Below, in pieces: positions 34,208-43,591 of a DNA stretch of 64,000 nt (the first letter of the stretch is position 1; each line of letters begins with the position of its first letter). The position numbers were made by a program, and so were the translations under genes. Below the pieces are notes generated by a model that saw nothing but the letters and a program-made list of their open reading frames with translations, had not been told where the DNA came from and did not search any database. This DNA is from Bacteroidota bacterium (GTDB lineage: Bacteria; Bacteroidota; Bacteroidia; Bacteroidales; UBA4417): contig JACAAZ010000022.1 in NCBI GenBank assembly GCA_013376995.1, positions 18,946 through 82,945 of the forward strand, written 5' to 3'.

Positions 34208-36451
34208 TTATGGCTTTATAATGGCAACCATATTCGCTGCATTGTTATCCACAATCACCAAATCCTGATAATCCACAATTCCATCCCCATTGGCGTCCTG
34301 TGGCAGGTATCCGAAACTAAACAACAAACAGCTTGTATTGACTGCAGAAATATCCAGGGAATTTACCTGGCCGTCCTGGTTTACATCGCCTCCAAAGAGG
34401 CAATACTTTGTTCCCGATAGGACCAGGTTATTACCATAGGCACTTGCATTATTTAAAGTGAAATTATAAGAAGCTGCATCCCCGGTAAATGAAACAGGTG
34501 TGGCAGACCATGTTGCAATACTATTCCTGTGATTCACTACTATGTAATAATCTCCATTAACTGAAGAAGGAAGGATTGCCGTACAGTTGCCTGATTTATC
34601 AAGGTTAACATTCGCAACCTGGGCTATTATAGTAAAAGGAGAAGATACTTGGGTCAATTTTACAGTTAACTGATCTGCAATTGTACCGGTAAAATGATTG
34701 CCCGATGCGTCCTTTGCCTGACTCATCTCCCCGCTGCTTTCAATGTATAAACCCTGCAGGAATACTTTTAAATTCAATACCTTGCTTGTTGAATTAGGCA
34801 ATATACAAACCGTATAATCTTCTGTTTCTCCCCAATCAACTTGTCCGCATGGAACTATGGATCCTGAATAAAGAATCCTTGCACGAAGCCTGGTATTTCC
34901 GAGTGTCGCACCTGCAGGAACTGTAAAAGTAGCAGAGTAAGGGCCACCACCAGGACTGTTAACCATTGTCACAAACTCGCCTGCATCGTCAAAATCTGTA
35001 TCCTTGTTCCAGTCGATCCAAACTCCACATTGATCATCAGTATAGGGATTCCCGTTAACAACTGAAATTGTATAGGTTTGACCGGCTACCAACACCGTGG
35101 ATATTCCAGTATAATCAGTATAGCCGTTGGTGCCGCAACTACTCAGGTTATTGATGTTTCCAAGGTGCAATTCGGAAATATATTCATCACAGGCTCCTGA
35201 TGCATGGCAGTAAGATTGTTCTGATACCAGGATATAATTCACTTTGGTTTCTGCAGTCGAACCATTTGAATTAGTTGCTACCAGGGAAACATCGTATGAG
35301 CCAGGCACATTATAGGCAACAACAGGATTCCGTAGCGCTGAAGTTGCTGGAATTCCACCTGGAAAACTCCATGCCCAGGATGTTGGGTTCCCTGCTGAAA
35401 GATCAGAGAAACTTACATTTCCACCTGCAGTTACAGTTGTAGGGCTTCCTGTGAAATTCGTCACTGGATTTGAATTGTTGGAAAGCAACTGGACAACCGT
35501 AACACCCCACTGATTCAAGCCGGCATAACTTCCACCCCATGTCATGGAATGATTACTATAATCCCAGGTGTCATGAACATAAACTGTTGAACCTAAGTCA
35601 TCATATCCAAAACCAAGCATGGTATGGCCTGTCACCTGGATCAAAACAGGCCTCCCATTATCAATTTCATTCTTATATTGCTCAAATGTAAAACCAAGAG
35701 TATTCCCATCAACTCCATAAATGAGCTGGGTATAATTCTCAACAACTGTATACCCACGCGATTGATAGAATAACCGCATGCCGTGACAGCCATCCCTGTA
35801 ACCGGGCTCTCCCGAAGAATAATCATAAATAGGGGACCCGTCAGTATAATATACAAATGAGGTTGATCCGTCAGAATTTCCCAGAACGGATTTATTTGAA
35901 CCCATATAGTCTGCCAGACATTCCCCTTGCTCATGCTCTACCCAGCCATTTGTAAGGTAGGGATCCGGGTCATTATTACCGTAAAGTATCCAGTAATCAT
36001 CAATATGCCCGCGCGTCAGGCGGCCATCTATATTCATACCGGTAGCACTTAAAGGACAAAGATCCCTGGATTCCCCGTTGATTATAACAGAGCCCCAGCT
36101 GGCATTTGTCATTGGCATCACTCCCCCATTGGTAGGACCGGTATACATATTTGCATATCCATGATTATCATAGTACCCGGCTGCCATTGAAGCGGCAGTT
36201 GGGGAACAACCAAAAGACCAACTGAACGCAGGAACATTGTTAAGAACAACTGAGCCGCTCTTCATATAACACGAAGGTGCCCTGTAATCCTTTGGAGGTT
36301 TGCCCGGGACAACTACCTGGTTAATTTCTTTACCCTGAGGGTCTTTAAAACGTTTCGTGATAAACTGCTCCAGGGTCTGGTGCTCAAATTGAGAGAATGC
36401 GAAAGAATAGAAAAATAGAACGATAATTGGGAGTAGAAAAAGTTTTTTCAT
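34208..36451 (-). CDS. Secreted papain-like (C39-like) multidomain protein with PKD, GEVED and dockerin-like domains
   Basis: 747 residues. A signal peptide is followed by a papain-like domain (about 55-325) with the nucleophile block WSFGCSPTAASMAAGYYD, a His in GHTMLGFGYDD and a VYVHDTWDYS block. Next come a PKD domain (about 330-405, TSWAWSFPGG, YNVPGSYDVSLVATN), a GEVED domain (about 415-545, WIDWNKDTDFDDAGEFV and GQVDWGETEDYTV), a beta domain, and a C-terminal dockerin-like pair of calcium loops (DVNQDGQVNSLD and DANGDGIVDYQD). It should be an extracellular or surface protease, or a protein derived from one. No type IX sorting domain is seen at its end. Its neighbours give no hint of its target. 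Confidence 0.72.
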   Translation of the reverse strand: MKKLFLLPIIVLFFYSFAFSQFEHQTLEQFITKRFKDPQGKEINQVVVPGKPPKDYRAPSCYMKSGSVVLNNVPAFSWSFGCSPTAASMAAGYYDNHGYANMYTGPTNGGVMPMTNASWGSVIINGESRDLCPLSATGMNIDGRLTRGHIDDYWILYGNNDPDPYLTNGWVEHEQGECLADYMGSNKSVLGNSDGSTSFVYYTDGSPIYDYSSGEPGYRDGCHGMRLFYQSRGYTVVENYTQLIYGVDGNTLGFTFEQYKNEIDNGRPVLIQVTGHTMLGFGYDDLGSTVYVHDTWDYSNHSMTWGGSYAGLNQWGVTVVQLLSNNSNPVTNFTGSPTTVTAGGNVSFSDLSAGNPTSWAWSFPGGIPATSALRNPVVAYNVPGSYDVSLVATNSNGSTAETKVNYILVSEQSYCHASGACDEYISELHLGNINNLSSCGTNGYTDYTGISTVLVAGQTYTISVVNGNPYTDDQCGVWIDWNKDTDFDDAGEFVTMVNSPGGGPYSATFTVPAGATLGNTRLRARILYSGSIVPCGQVDWGETEDYTVCILPNSTSKVLNLKVFLQGLYIESSGEMSQAKDASGNHFTGTIADQLTVKLTQVSSPFTIIAQVANVNLDKSGNCTAILPSSVNGDYYIVVNHRNSIATWSATPVSFTGDAASYNFTLNNASAYGNNLVLSGTKYCLFGGDVNQDGQVNSLDISAVNTSCLLFSFGYLPQDANGDGIVDYQDLVIVDNNAANMVAIIKP

Positions 36452-36601
36452 GTAGTAAGGAGTTGACTATACAATAATAAAGAATAATTAGATATATCAC
36501 ATCAGGATTCGTGAAATGATGTTAACAACCTGATGTGTATAGTGCTGATTGCATGCGACTTGTTTTGTACACTATTACGACGTACATTTTGCTGGATTTT
36601 C

Positions 36602-37537
36602 CTACCCGCCTATAACAGCATTTATGCCCGCCTTGTTAAATTGATCCTGAATAGCAAGTTGCCGATCATGACCTGGTTCATTCAGATTCTCATGATTATA
36701 TGTTCCTCCCAATCTTGCGTATTTTACAGCAGCAATTGAATGGTAAGGAAGAAGGTTTACGTGTTTTGTAAGCCCCGGTAAGGAAACAATATAATCAATC
36801 ATCTCTTTTATGCTTTCCTCATCTGTATTAATCCTTTCGATCAATGGAACCCGCAGAATAATATTCTCATGGATTTTTGAAAGTTCCTTCAAATTTTCAA
36901 GGATGATAGTATTCGAAGCCCCAGTATATTTTTTGTGACGCTCAGGATCTATCAATTTCAGGTCATAGAGAAAGAGGTCAGTAACTGTTGCAATCTTTAA
37001 CAGAATGTCTTTTTTGGCAAAGCCTGAAGTGTCGACAGCCGTATGTATTTCTTCTGCTTTGCAGGCTGAAAGTAATTCCACCAGTAATTCAGGATTTGCT
37101 AATGGTTCCCCACCCGAAAAAGTGACACCTCCGCCAGAGGTCTTCATAACTAACATTTCTTTACGGATCTCTTTCATTACTAACTCAGCGCTCCACTCCT
37201 TCCCACACATTTCAACAGCCTTTGAAGGGCAAACTTCAGCGCAGACTCCACAGTTATCGCATAGATCCTGTTTGGTTTTTATCCCTTCTCCATTGCTGAG
37301 GGAAAGAGCCTGGTTAGGGCAAGCCTGAACACAGGAATTACAGGACATGCACCTTGCAATAGTATAGAGCTTCTGAACGTCGAATGATTGGCTCTCCGGA
37401 TTGTGACACCAGGCACAAGATAACGGGCACCCTTTGAAAAAGACCGTCACTCTAATTCCAGGCCCATCATTGATCGAATATCTCTTAATATCGAAGATTA
37501 ATCCCTGTTTTCCAGTAGAACCATCCATTTTCATCAT
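36602..37537 (-). CDS. Glycyl radical enzyme activase (radical SAM)
   Basis: 311 residues. The radical-SAM cluster motif is C37-x3-C41-x2-C44 (FFKGCPLSCAWCHNPES); two extra 4Fe-4S ferredoxin motifs follow (CMSCNSCVQACPNQAL and CDNCGVCAEVCPSKAV), as in activases of PFL-like enzymes other than PFL itself. GGGVTFSGGEPL is the SAM-binding region. It takes a hydrogen from the glycine of its partner to create the glycyl radical and works only without oxygen. The partner gene is upstream on the same strand, 179 bp away across a long hairpin repeat. Confidence 0.9.
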   Translation of the reverse strand: MMKMDGSTGKQGLIFDIKRYSINDGPGIRVTVFFKGCPLSCAWCHNPESQSFDVQKLYTIARCMSCNSCVQACPNQALSLSNGEGIKTKQDLCDNCGVCAEVCPSKAVEMCGKEWSAELVMKEIRKEMLVMKTSGGGVTFSGGEPLANPELLVELLSACKAEEIHTAVDTSGFAKKDILLKIATVTDLFLYDLKLIDPERHKKYTGASNTIILENLKELSKIHENIILRVPLIERINTDEESIKEMIDYIVSLPGLTKHVNLLPYHSIAAVKYARLGGTYNHENLNEPGHDRQLAIQDQFNKAGINAVIGG

Positions 37538-37570
37538 ATTGCGAAATCAATACATTTATTGATAATGTTC

Positions 37571-37657
37571 CGCGAAAATCTGTGCTTTTTTGTGTCATCC
37601 GTGTGCTAGAATCATGAAATAGCACACGGATAACACTGAAAAAAAAGATTTTCACGG
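37571..37657. repeat. Long imperfect inverted repeat between activase and glycyl radical enzyme genes
   Basis: CGCGAAAATCTGTGC and CATCCGTGTGCTA on the left match TAGCACACGGATAACAC and AGATTTTCACGG on the right, forming a hairpin of about 87 bp. It is typical of this genome's intergenic inverted repeats. It might separate or attenuate transcription between the two genes. Confidence 0.7.
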
Positions 37658-37716
37658 ATTTATCCTTTATTTTCCCTCATATAACAATTCATATTATCAC
37701 AGATTATTTCAAAATG

Positions 37717-40176
37717 TTAACCAAAAGATTCATTTTCAGTGCGTTCAATCACCTCTTGCTTCAAGTCTTCATTCATATCGTTGAAATAATCACTATAGCC
37801 GGCCATTCTCACTAATAAATCACGGTACTCCTCAGGGTGTTCTCGCGCTGCAATCAGTGTTGATGTATCAACAATGTTGAATTGAACATGATGCCCTCCC
37901 ATGGCAAAATAAGAGCGGATAAGGCTTCCAAGTTTCCGGATGTCTGAATCCCGCTTCAGCAAAGAAGGAAGAAACCTAAGATTTAGCAAAGTGCCACCTG
38001 TAAGGGTATGATCCAACTTTGAAAGTGATTTGATAACAGCTGAAGGACCGTGAATATCACATCCATGGGAAGGTGAAGTGCCGTCAGAAATCGATTTCCC
38101 TGCCAGCCTGCCATTAGGTGTCGCGCCCAAAACTTTACCGAAATATATATGGCAGGTGGTTGAAAGCATATTCAGGTGGTATTTCCCTCCCTCCTTTCCG
38201 TTTGGACGTCCATCTATCAATCTGAACAAATCATTGAAAACATGAACAGCAATTTCATCAGCTGTATCATCATCATTGCCAAAGAATGGAGTGTAATTCA
38301 AGATGCGCTGACGCAGGATCTCTTCCCCCTCGAAATTCCTGCCAAGAGCCTCCAGCAGGTGATCCATCGTAACTTTCCTATCTTCAAAAACATGCTTCTT
38401 CAAAACAGATAGGCTGTCAGCAACTGTTGCCAGACCTGTACATTGAATATAAGTAGTATTGTAACGAGCTCCTCCATTATAGTAATCCTTCCCTTTCTTT
38501 ATGCAATCGTCAATAACAACGGATAAAAAGGTTGCTGGTGAATTCAATGCATACATCCGGTCAATATAGTTGTTGACCTTGATTTTGAGGTCTATGATAT
38601 ATTTTAACTGCTTGTTAAAAGCTTTACAGAATTGCTCATAGCTAACCATCAAACTGGGATCACCGGTTTGTATTCCAGGCTTTTTGCCGGAAACCGGATC
38701 AAATCCATTGTTTAGGGTCAATTCCAATATTTTCGGAACATTCAGGTAACCAGTCAGCAAGTAGGCTTCCTTCCCAAAAGCCCCGACCTCAATACAACCG
38801 CTGCAACCTCCTTCACGTGCATCTTCAAGTGTTTTACCCGATCGCAACATCTCTTTAATATAGATATCAGCATTGAATACGGAAGGATAGCCATGACCCT
38901 GGCGAATTACCTTCAAAGCGGAGTCAAGAAATTCATCAGGAGTAATTGTGGAAATATGGACAGAATTGCCTGGCTGAAGGATATGAAGTTCTTCAATGAC
39001 TTCCAGCATGAGATAGGAAACTTCATTAACAGCATCGTTTCCGTCAGGCTTTACCCCTCCAACATTAATGTTTGTAAAGTCATTGTAAGTCCCGCTTTCC
39101 CTTGCTGTAATTCCAACCTTGGGAGGTGCCGGCTGGTTATTTACTTTAATCCAGAAGCAGGACAACAATTCTTTGGCTTGCTCCCTGCATAGAGTTCCAT
39201 TCCTGACCCCTTCCTCATAAAATGGAATAAGGTGCTGGTCGAAATGCCCCGGATTCATGGCATCCCATCCATTCAATTCTATGATGGTCCCAAGATGGAC
39301 AAACCAGTACATCTGGATGGCTTCCCGGAAATCTCTCGGGGCATGAGCAGGTACCCAATTACATACATCAACGATTTTGAGAAGTTCAGACCTTCGCCCC
39401 GGGTCTTTCTCCTTGCCAGCCAGATCTTCTGCTTTCTTTGCATGGCGTTCGGCAAGCAAAATAATGGCATCACAGGATATTGCCATTGCCCTGAGCTGCT
39501 CTTCCTTATCCGTAGCCTCGGGATCTCCAAAATAATCGAGGTTAAGAATTTCCTGTTCGATTTCCTTTTTAAAATCCAGCATTCCTTTTTGATAGATCTT
39601 CCCATCCAGGCAAGTATGACCTGGCGCCCGCTGTTCCATAAATTCCGTGAAAAGACCTGCTTCATAAGCGGCTTTCCATTCCTCAGGGACATGGCTGAAA
39701 ATCCGGTCTCTCATAGACCGGCCTTCCCAAAACGGAATTACTTCGGAAGCATACTTTGAGATATCTTCATCGCTAATAAAATAGTTCTGCTGATCCCGGG
39801 TCCGGAGTACCCGCAAGTCCTCTGCAGAGTGACAATTCAGCTCAGGAAAAGTATATACTGCCCTTGGGCTGTCTCCTCGTTCTCCAACAATAAGCTCATT
39901 GTGTCCAATATAAATGGCTTTCTTTCTGCATATCTCAAGGAAATTAAGAGCCCTCATCACAGGGATCGAATATTTACCCTGGTTTTCCCTGTAGAATTCC
40001 GTTTCAATCAGGGCTCTTTCTATGGATATTGAAACAGGTGTATCAACACTTTCTGCACGCAACCGGCGGATTCGTTCATTCATTCCCGGGCCAGTACCCG
40101 GTTCTGGGTAAAAATTCCCTTCACTGCCCATCTGGCGCTCCGGTGAACTTGTATGTTGCTTTACTTTTTCGAACAT
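37717..40176 (-). CDS. Glycyl radical enzyme, HypD-like (trans-4-hydroxy-L-proline dehydratase type)
   Basis: 819 residues. The thiyl Cys461 lies in SGCIEVGAFGKEAYLLTG with Glu463 two residues on, the C-x-E arrangement of glycyl radical dehydratases. Gly793 is in VRMAGYSDYF near the C-terminus and is where the radical would be stored. YNGGARYNTTYIQ and GGTLLNLRFLP also resemble the HypD group more than PFL, CutC or glycerol dehydratase. HypD removes water from trans-4-hydroxyproline to give pyrroline-5-carboxylate. No proline reductase or P5C reductase gene is near, so the substrate remains uncertain. A second Met at residue 32 (MNERIRRLRAES) is a good alternative start. The activase follows downstream. 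Confidence 0.78.
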   Translation of the reverse strand: MFEKVKQHTSSPERQMGSEGNFYPEPGTGPGMNERIRRLRAESVDTPVSISIERALIETEFYRENQGKYSIPVMRALNFLEICRKKAIYIGHNELIVGERGDSPRAVYTFPELNCHSAEDLRVLRTRDQQNYFISDEDISKYASEVIPFWEGRSMRDRIFSHVPEEWKAAYEAGLFTEFMEQRAPGHTCLDGKIYQKGMLDFKKEIEQEILNLDYFGDPEATDKEEQLRAMAISCDAIILLAERHAKKAEDLAGKEKDPGRRSELLKIVDVCNWVPAHAPRDFREAIQMYWFVHLGTIIELNGWDAMNPGHFDQHLIPFYEEGVRNGTLCREQAKELLSCFWIKVNNQPAPPKVGITARESGTYNDFTNINVGGVKPDGNDAVNEVSYLMLEVIEELHILQPGNSVHISTITPDEFLDSALKVIRQGHGYPSVFNADIYIKEMLRSGKTLEDAREGGCSGCIEVGAFGKEAYLLTGYLNVPKILELTLNNGFDPVSGKKPGIQTGDPSLMVSYEQFCKAFNKQLKYIIDLKIKVNNYIDRMYALNSPATFLSVVIDDCIKKGKDYYNGGARYNTTYIQCTGLATVADSLSVLKKHVFEDRKVTMDHLLEALGRNFEGEEILRQRILNYTPFFGNDDDTADEIAVHVFNDLFRLIDGRPNGKEGGKYHLNMLSTTCHIYFGKVLGATPNGRLAGKSISDGTSPSHGCDIHGPSAVIKSLSKLDHTLTGGTLLNLRFLPSLLKRDSDIRKLGSLIRSYFAMGGHHVQFNIVDTSTLIAAREHPEEYRDLLVRMAGYSDYFNDMNEDLKQEVIERTENESFG

Positions 40177-40340
40177 GGGGCGGTCTAAAATAGAATTGTC
40201 TGTGCAACTATAGGAGATACTATAAATAGGTTAAGGGCTAAGCGCACTAAGCATCATGCATAGAGGAAAGGAGATTGGGCTTTGCCAGCTGTTCTGATTA
40301 TGATTTTCGAAGAAAACTATTTAGACGCAGATCACGCAGA

Positions 40341-40405
40341 TCCATCAGCTGACGGACTGATCTTAAACCACCATCAGACCAATGAATGATCCGCCAGCTG
40401 GCGGA
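40341..40405. repeat. Two dispersed palindromes
   Basis: TCCATCAGCTGACGGA (40341-40356) and the perfect palindrome TCCGCCAGCTGGCGGA (40390-40405) belong to the same family as those at 34, 109 and 11125. They lie in the 640-bp gap 40177-40816 between divergent genes, which shows no open frame worth calling. Confidence 0.65.
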
Positions 40406-40789
40406 AGTGTCTATTGTATGACAATTGATTGACCATTCTATCACAGCTCTCTGCCTTAGCTCTATGCGCTATGCAAAGGATTGCTGAATATTCAGGTCAT
40501 CCAACAGCAGTAGAGACCCTTGCCGTTGTTGTGGAATAAAGTGGAGATGGAGAATCGGTTCATTCCTGACACGAAATTAGAGTGTAAATATAAGCAGATA
40601 AAACGTTTATGGTTAATCGAAAATGCTTTTTAGAATTACGTTCAGAGAATTGGCTATCAATCAGAAAACGAATTACTATTTTCCCAATAACTTATCTCCC
40701 ACTAACAAATAACCAATTCCCCGATAACTAATTCCTAATAAATATTAACTTTTCACACCTTATTTCTACTTATTCCGCAATTTATCGCT

Positions 40790-40797
40790 TATTTTTG
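40790..40797 (+). promoter_or_regulatory. Predicted -7 box TATTTTTG of the AAA/DUF4143 gene
   Basis: Match to TAnnTTTG, 19 bp before the ATG at 40817. Confidence 0.4.
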
Positions 40798-40816
40798 CAT
40801 ATTCATTCTCGTTAAT

Positions 40817-42016
40817 ATGATAATTAGAAAACTGGAGAGCTTTTTTGGCGAACAAACTGGCAGTTCAAATGTAGTTCTGCTTTCCGGGCCTTCAGGATCG
40901 GGAAAAACTGCTGTAGTCAGGCAACTTTATGGAAGTTCTTTATGGTTGGATGGTAACTTGCCCGATGAAAGAGAATTCCTTAGAAGTATGGGAACAGCCT
41001 CACTTCTTTCAAGGCTGGGTGCCAACAAATGCCTGGTTATCGATAATGCCCAGCGGATCGAGAACCTGGAAACAACAGTTATTTCATTTGCAAAAGAATT
41101 GCCCGGATTCAGGTTCATTATTTGCAGTTCCTTCCCGGGAAATAAGGCTTCAATAAAGGAATCCATGAATTCGGGATCTATTTCAGATGTTAAACTATTA
41201 CCCTTGTCTTTCCAGGAACTGGTAAAACACCATAGCCTGGAAACTGAAATTCAACTAATAGATCACAGGATCATTTTCGGGTATTATCCTGAGGTTGTCG
41301 CAAATCCCGGGAATGAAATCTCCAAACTGCATTCCCTTGCTGGCCATGCTCTCATTAAAGACATCCTTTTAAGAGAGAAAATTCAGAAAACAGATGGACT
41401 TGAACATCTTATCCAATTGCTGGCTCTGAATATCGGCAGAACAGTTTCCAATCATGATCTTGGAAAACAAGCAGGAATGACAAATGAAACTGTCGATAAA
41501 TACCTGCAACTTCTTGAAAAAGCATTTGTGATCTTCCGTCTTGAAGGTTATGCGAAAGACCTTAAAAATGAATTGGTCAAAAGCAGGAAGTTCTATTTCT
41601 ATGATACCGGCATACGCAACGCGGTTATTAACCAGTTCGGAGCCTTTTCGCTTCGAAATGATGCAGCGGCTTTATGGGAGAATTTCATTATTGCCGAGCG
41701 GAGGAAATACCTTCTCAACAATTCCATCCAAGCGAATTGCTATTTCTGGCGCACAAAAGACAAAGCGCAGGTAGATTACATAGAAGAATACAATGGAAAA
41801 CTGGCTGCTTATCAAATCTTTTCAGCATCCGGAAAGAAAGTAAAGTTTTCAAAATCCTTCCTCGACTCCTATCATCCTACCGAAACAACAGGTATAAACA
41901 GAGAAAATTTCCAGGGTTGGCTTTGGGAAAACAAGGTGGAAAAACCAGACAGGAAAAAGATTGTCGTACGCAGGAAAGATCTCAGGCAGGACGACATCTC
42001 CATGGAAATAGATTAA
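40817..42016 (+). CDS. AAA-type ATPase with C-terminal DUF4143 domain
   Basis: 399 residues. Walker A is GPSGSGKT (24-31). The Walker B region reads CLVIDNAQRIE, with Asn where the catalytic acid is expected (family form D-E-x-Q). A winged-helix-like section (NHDLGKQAGMTNETVDKYLQ) connects to DUF4143 (about 250-370), recognised from KFYFYDTGIRNAV, AALWENFIIAERRK and the nuclease-like YFWRTKDKAQVDYIEE. Proteins of this kind are common and variable in Bacteroidota, often as mobile accessory genes; their role is not known. The gene is convergent with glycyl-tRNA synthetase, with a terminator between. Confidence 0.82.
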   Translation: MIIRKLESFFGEQTGSSNVVLLSGPSGSGKTAVVRQLYGSSLWLDGNLPDEREFLRSMGTASLLSRLGANKCLVIDNAQRIENLETTVISFAKELPGFRFIICSSFPGNKASIKESMNSGSISDVKLLPLSFQELVKHHSLETEIQLIDHRIIFGYYPEVVANPGNEISKLHSLAGHALIKDILLREKIQKTDGLEHLIQLLALNIGRTVSNHDLGKQAGMTNETVDKYLQLLEKAFVIFRLEGYAKDLKNELVKSRKFYFYDTGIRNAVINQFGAFSLRNDAAALWENFIIAERRKYLLNNSIQANCYFWRTKDKAQVDYIEEYNGKLAAYQIFSASGKKVKFSKSFLDSYHPTETTGINRENFQGWLWENKVEKPDRKKIVVRRKDLRQDDISMEID

Positions 42017-42043
42017 AAAAGGGATTGAAAATCTCAACCCCTT
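42015..42043 (-). terminator. Rho-independent terminator of glyS
   Basis: AAGGGATTGA (42019-42028) pairs with TCAACCCCTT (42034-42043), with one G-U on the minus strand, followed on that strand by six T residues. It lies between two convergent stop codons and probably works for glyS; a weaker function on the plus strand is possible. Confidence 0.72.
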
Positions 42044-42055
42044 AATAATCTTGTT

Positions 42056-43579
42056 TTAGTTTGCTTTCAGTTTCTTTCTGAGTATTTCATCGATCTTATC
42101 TACGCCTATCCTTTCCTGCTGCATACTGTCGCGGTCGCGGATAGTAACAGTATTATCCTCAAGGGTCTGGTGGTCGATGGTAATACAATATGGCGTACCT
42201 ATAGCATCATGGCGCCTGTAACGCTTACCGATGGAATCCTTTTCCTCGTAGAGGCACATGTAATCATACTTAAGCATATCCATGATTTCGCGTGCCTTTT
42301 CGGGGAGTCCATCCTTTGCAACAAGAGGCAGAATACCACATTTGATAGGAGCCAGGATTGCCGGTAGCCTGAGGACAACACGCTCTGAACCATCCTCAAG
42401 TTTTTCCTCTGTATAGGCGTGGCTGAGCATGGCTAAAAATGTGCGATCAAGTCCGATGGATGTCTCAATCACATACGGAACATAGGTTTCATTCAGTTCA
42501 GGGTCAAAATATGTGATCTTCTTGCCTGAGAACTTCTGATGGGATGAAAGATCAAAATCGGTACGTGAATGGATACCTTCCAATTCCTTGAAACCAATCG
42601 GGAATTCAAATTCTATATCAACGGCTGCATTAGCATAATGTGCCAACTTTTCATGCTTATGGAATTTATATTTCGAAGCCGGGATGCCTAATGAAAGATG
42701 CCAGTTGAGGCGGGTTTCTTTCCATTTCTCAAACCATTCAAGTTCGGTACCAGGGCGAACAAAGAACTGCATTTCCATCTGTTCAAATTCGCGCATCCGG
42801 AAAATGAACTGCCTGGCAACAATCTCATTCCGAAAAGCCTTGCCAATCTGGGCAATCCCGAAAGGTATCTTCATACGTCCTGTCTTCTGCACATTCAGGT
42901 AATTAACAAATATACCCTGGGCAGTCTCCGGGCGGAGATATAAAGTATTGGTTTCTTCACTCACTGAGCCCATCTGGGTGCTGAACATCAGGTTGAACTG
43001 CCTGACATCTGTCCAGTTGCGTGAACCACTTACCGGGCAAACAATTTCAAGCTCTTCAATAAGCTTTTTAACATCTGCCAGGTCATTCCGCTCCATGGCT
43101 GCATAGAAACGCTTTCCTGCTGCATCAATCTTGGCCTGGTATTCCAGAACCCTTCCATTGGTAGCCAGGAATTGAGCCTTATCAAATGTTTCCCCGAAAC
43201 GTTTTTCAGCCTTTTCAACTTCCTTGTCGATTTTATCCTGCCACTTAGCCATCTGGTCTTCGATCAGCACATCGGCGCGGTAACGTTTTTTGGAATCCTT
43301 ATTGTCAATAAGTGGATCATTAAAAGCATCCACGTGTCCGGAAGCCTTCCAGATGGTTGGATGCATGAAGATCGCGGAATCAATGCCAACAATATTCTCA
43401 TGGTGCTGAACCATGGCTCGCCACCAATATTGCTTGATGTTATTCTTTAATTCCACACCATTCTGACCATAGTCGTAAACAGCGCTGAGCCCATCGTATA
43501 TTTCGCTTGATGGGAATACAAACCCATACTCTTTTGCATGGGAAATGATCTTTTTGAAAAGTTCTTCGTTTTGTGCCAT
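42056..43579 (-). CDS. glyS: Glycyl-tRNA synthetase (single-chain class II)
   Basis: 507 residues of the alpha2-type (eukaryote/archaea-like) glycyl-tRNA synthetase used by Bacteroidota in place of the alpha2beta2 enzyme. Class II motifs are visible: motif 2 around FRNEIVARQFIFRMREFEQMEM in two stretches, SSHQKFSGKKITYFDPE, and motif 3 at ETSIGLDRTFLAML. The C-terminal anticodon-binding domain includes APIKCGILPLVAKDG. It charges tRNA-Gly in the cytoplasm. The -7 box TACCTTTG ends only 4 bases before the ATG. Confidence 0.95.
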   Translation of the reverse strand: MAQNEELFKKIISHAKEYGFVFPSSEIYDGLSAVYDYGQNGVELKNNIKQYWWRAMVQHHENIVGIDSAIFMHPTIWKASGHVDAFNDPLIDNKDSKKRYRADVLIEDQMAKWQDKIDKEVEKAEKRFGETFDKAQFLATNGRVLEYQAKIDAAGKRFYAAMERNDLADVKKLIEELEIVCPVSGSRNWTDVRQFNLMFSTQMGSVSEETNTLYLRPETAQGIFVNYLNVQKTGRMKIPFGIAQIGKAFRNEIVARQFIFRMREFEQMEMQFFVRPGTELEWFEKWKETRLNWHLSLGIPASKYKFHKHEKLAHYANAAVDIEFEFPIGFKELEGIHSRTDFDLSSHQKFSGKKITYFDPELNETYVPYVIETSIGLDRTFLAMLSHAYTEEKLEDGSERVVLRLPAILAPIKCGILPLVAKDGLPEKAREIMDMLKYDYMCLYEEKDSIGKRYRRHDAIGTPYCITIDHQTLEDNTVTIRDRDSMQQERIGVDKIDEILRKKLKAN

Positions 43580-43583
43580 GCGG

Positions 43584-43591
43584 CAAAGGTA
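43584..43591 (-). promoter_or_regulatory. -7 box TACCTTTG of glyS, placed for a leaderless mRNA
   Basis: Minus-strand TACCTTTG is followed by CCGC and then the ATG at 43579. In Bacteroidota the start of transcription is a few bases after this box, so the mRNA would begin at or next to the start codon. Confidence 0.6.

Noticed and set aside
39232-39759. Plus-strand open frame of 175 codons
   Set aside because: It is antisense to the glycyl radical enzyme gene, which is intact from start to stop.
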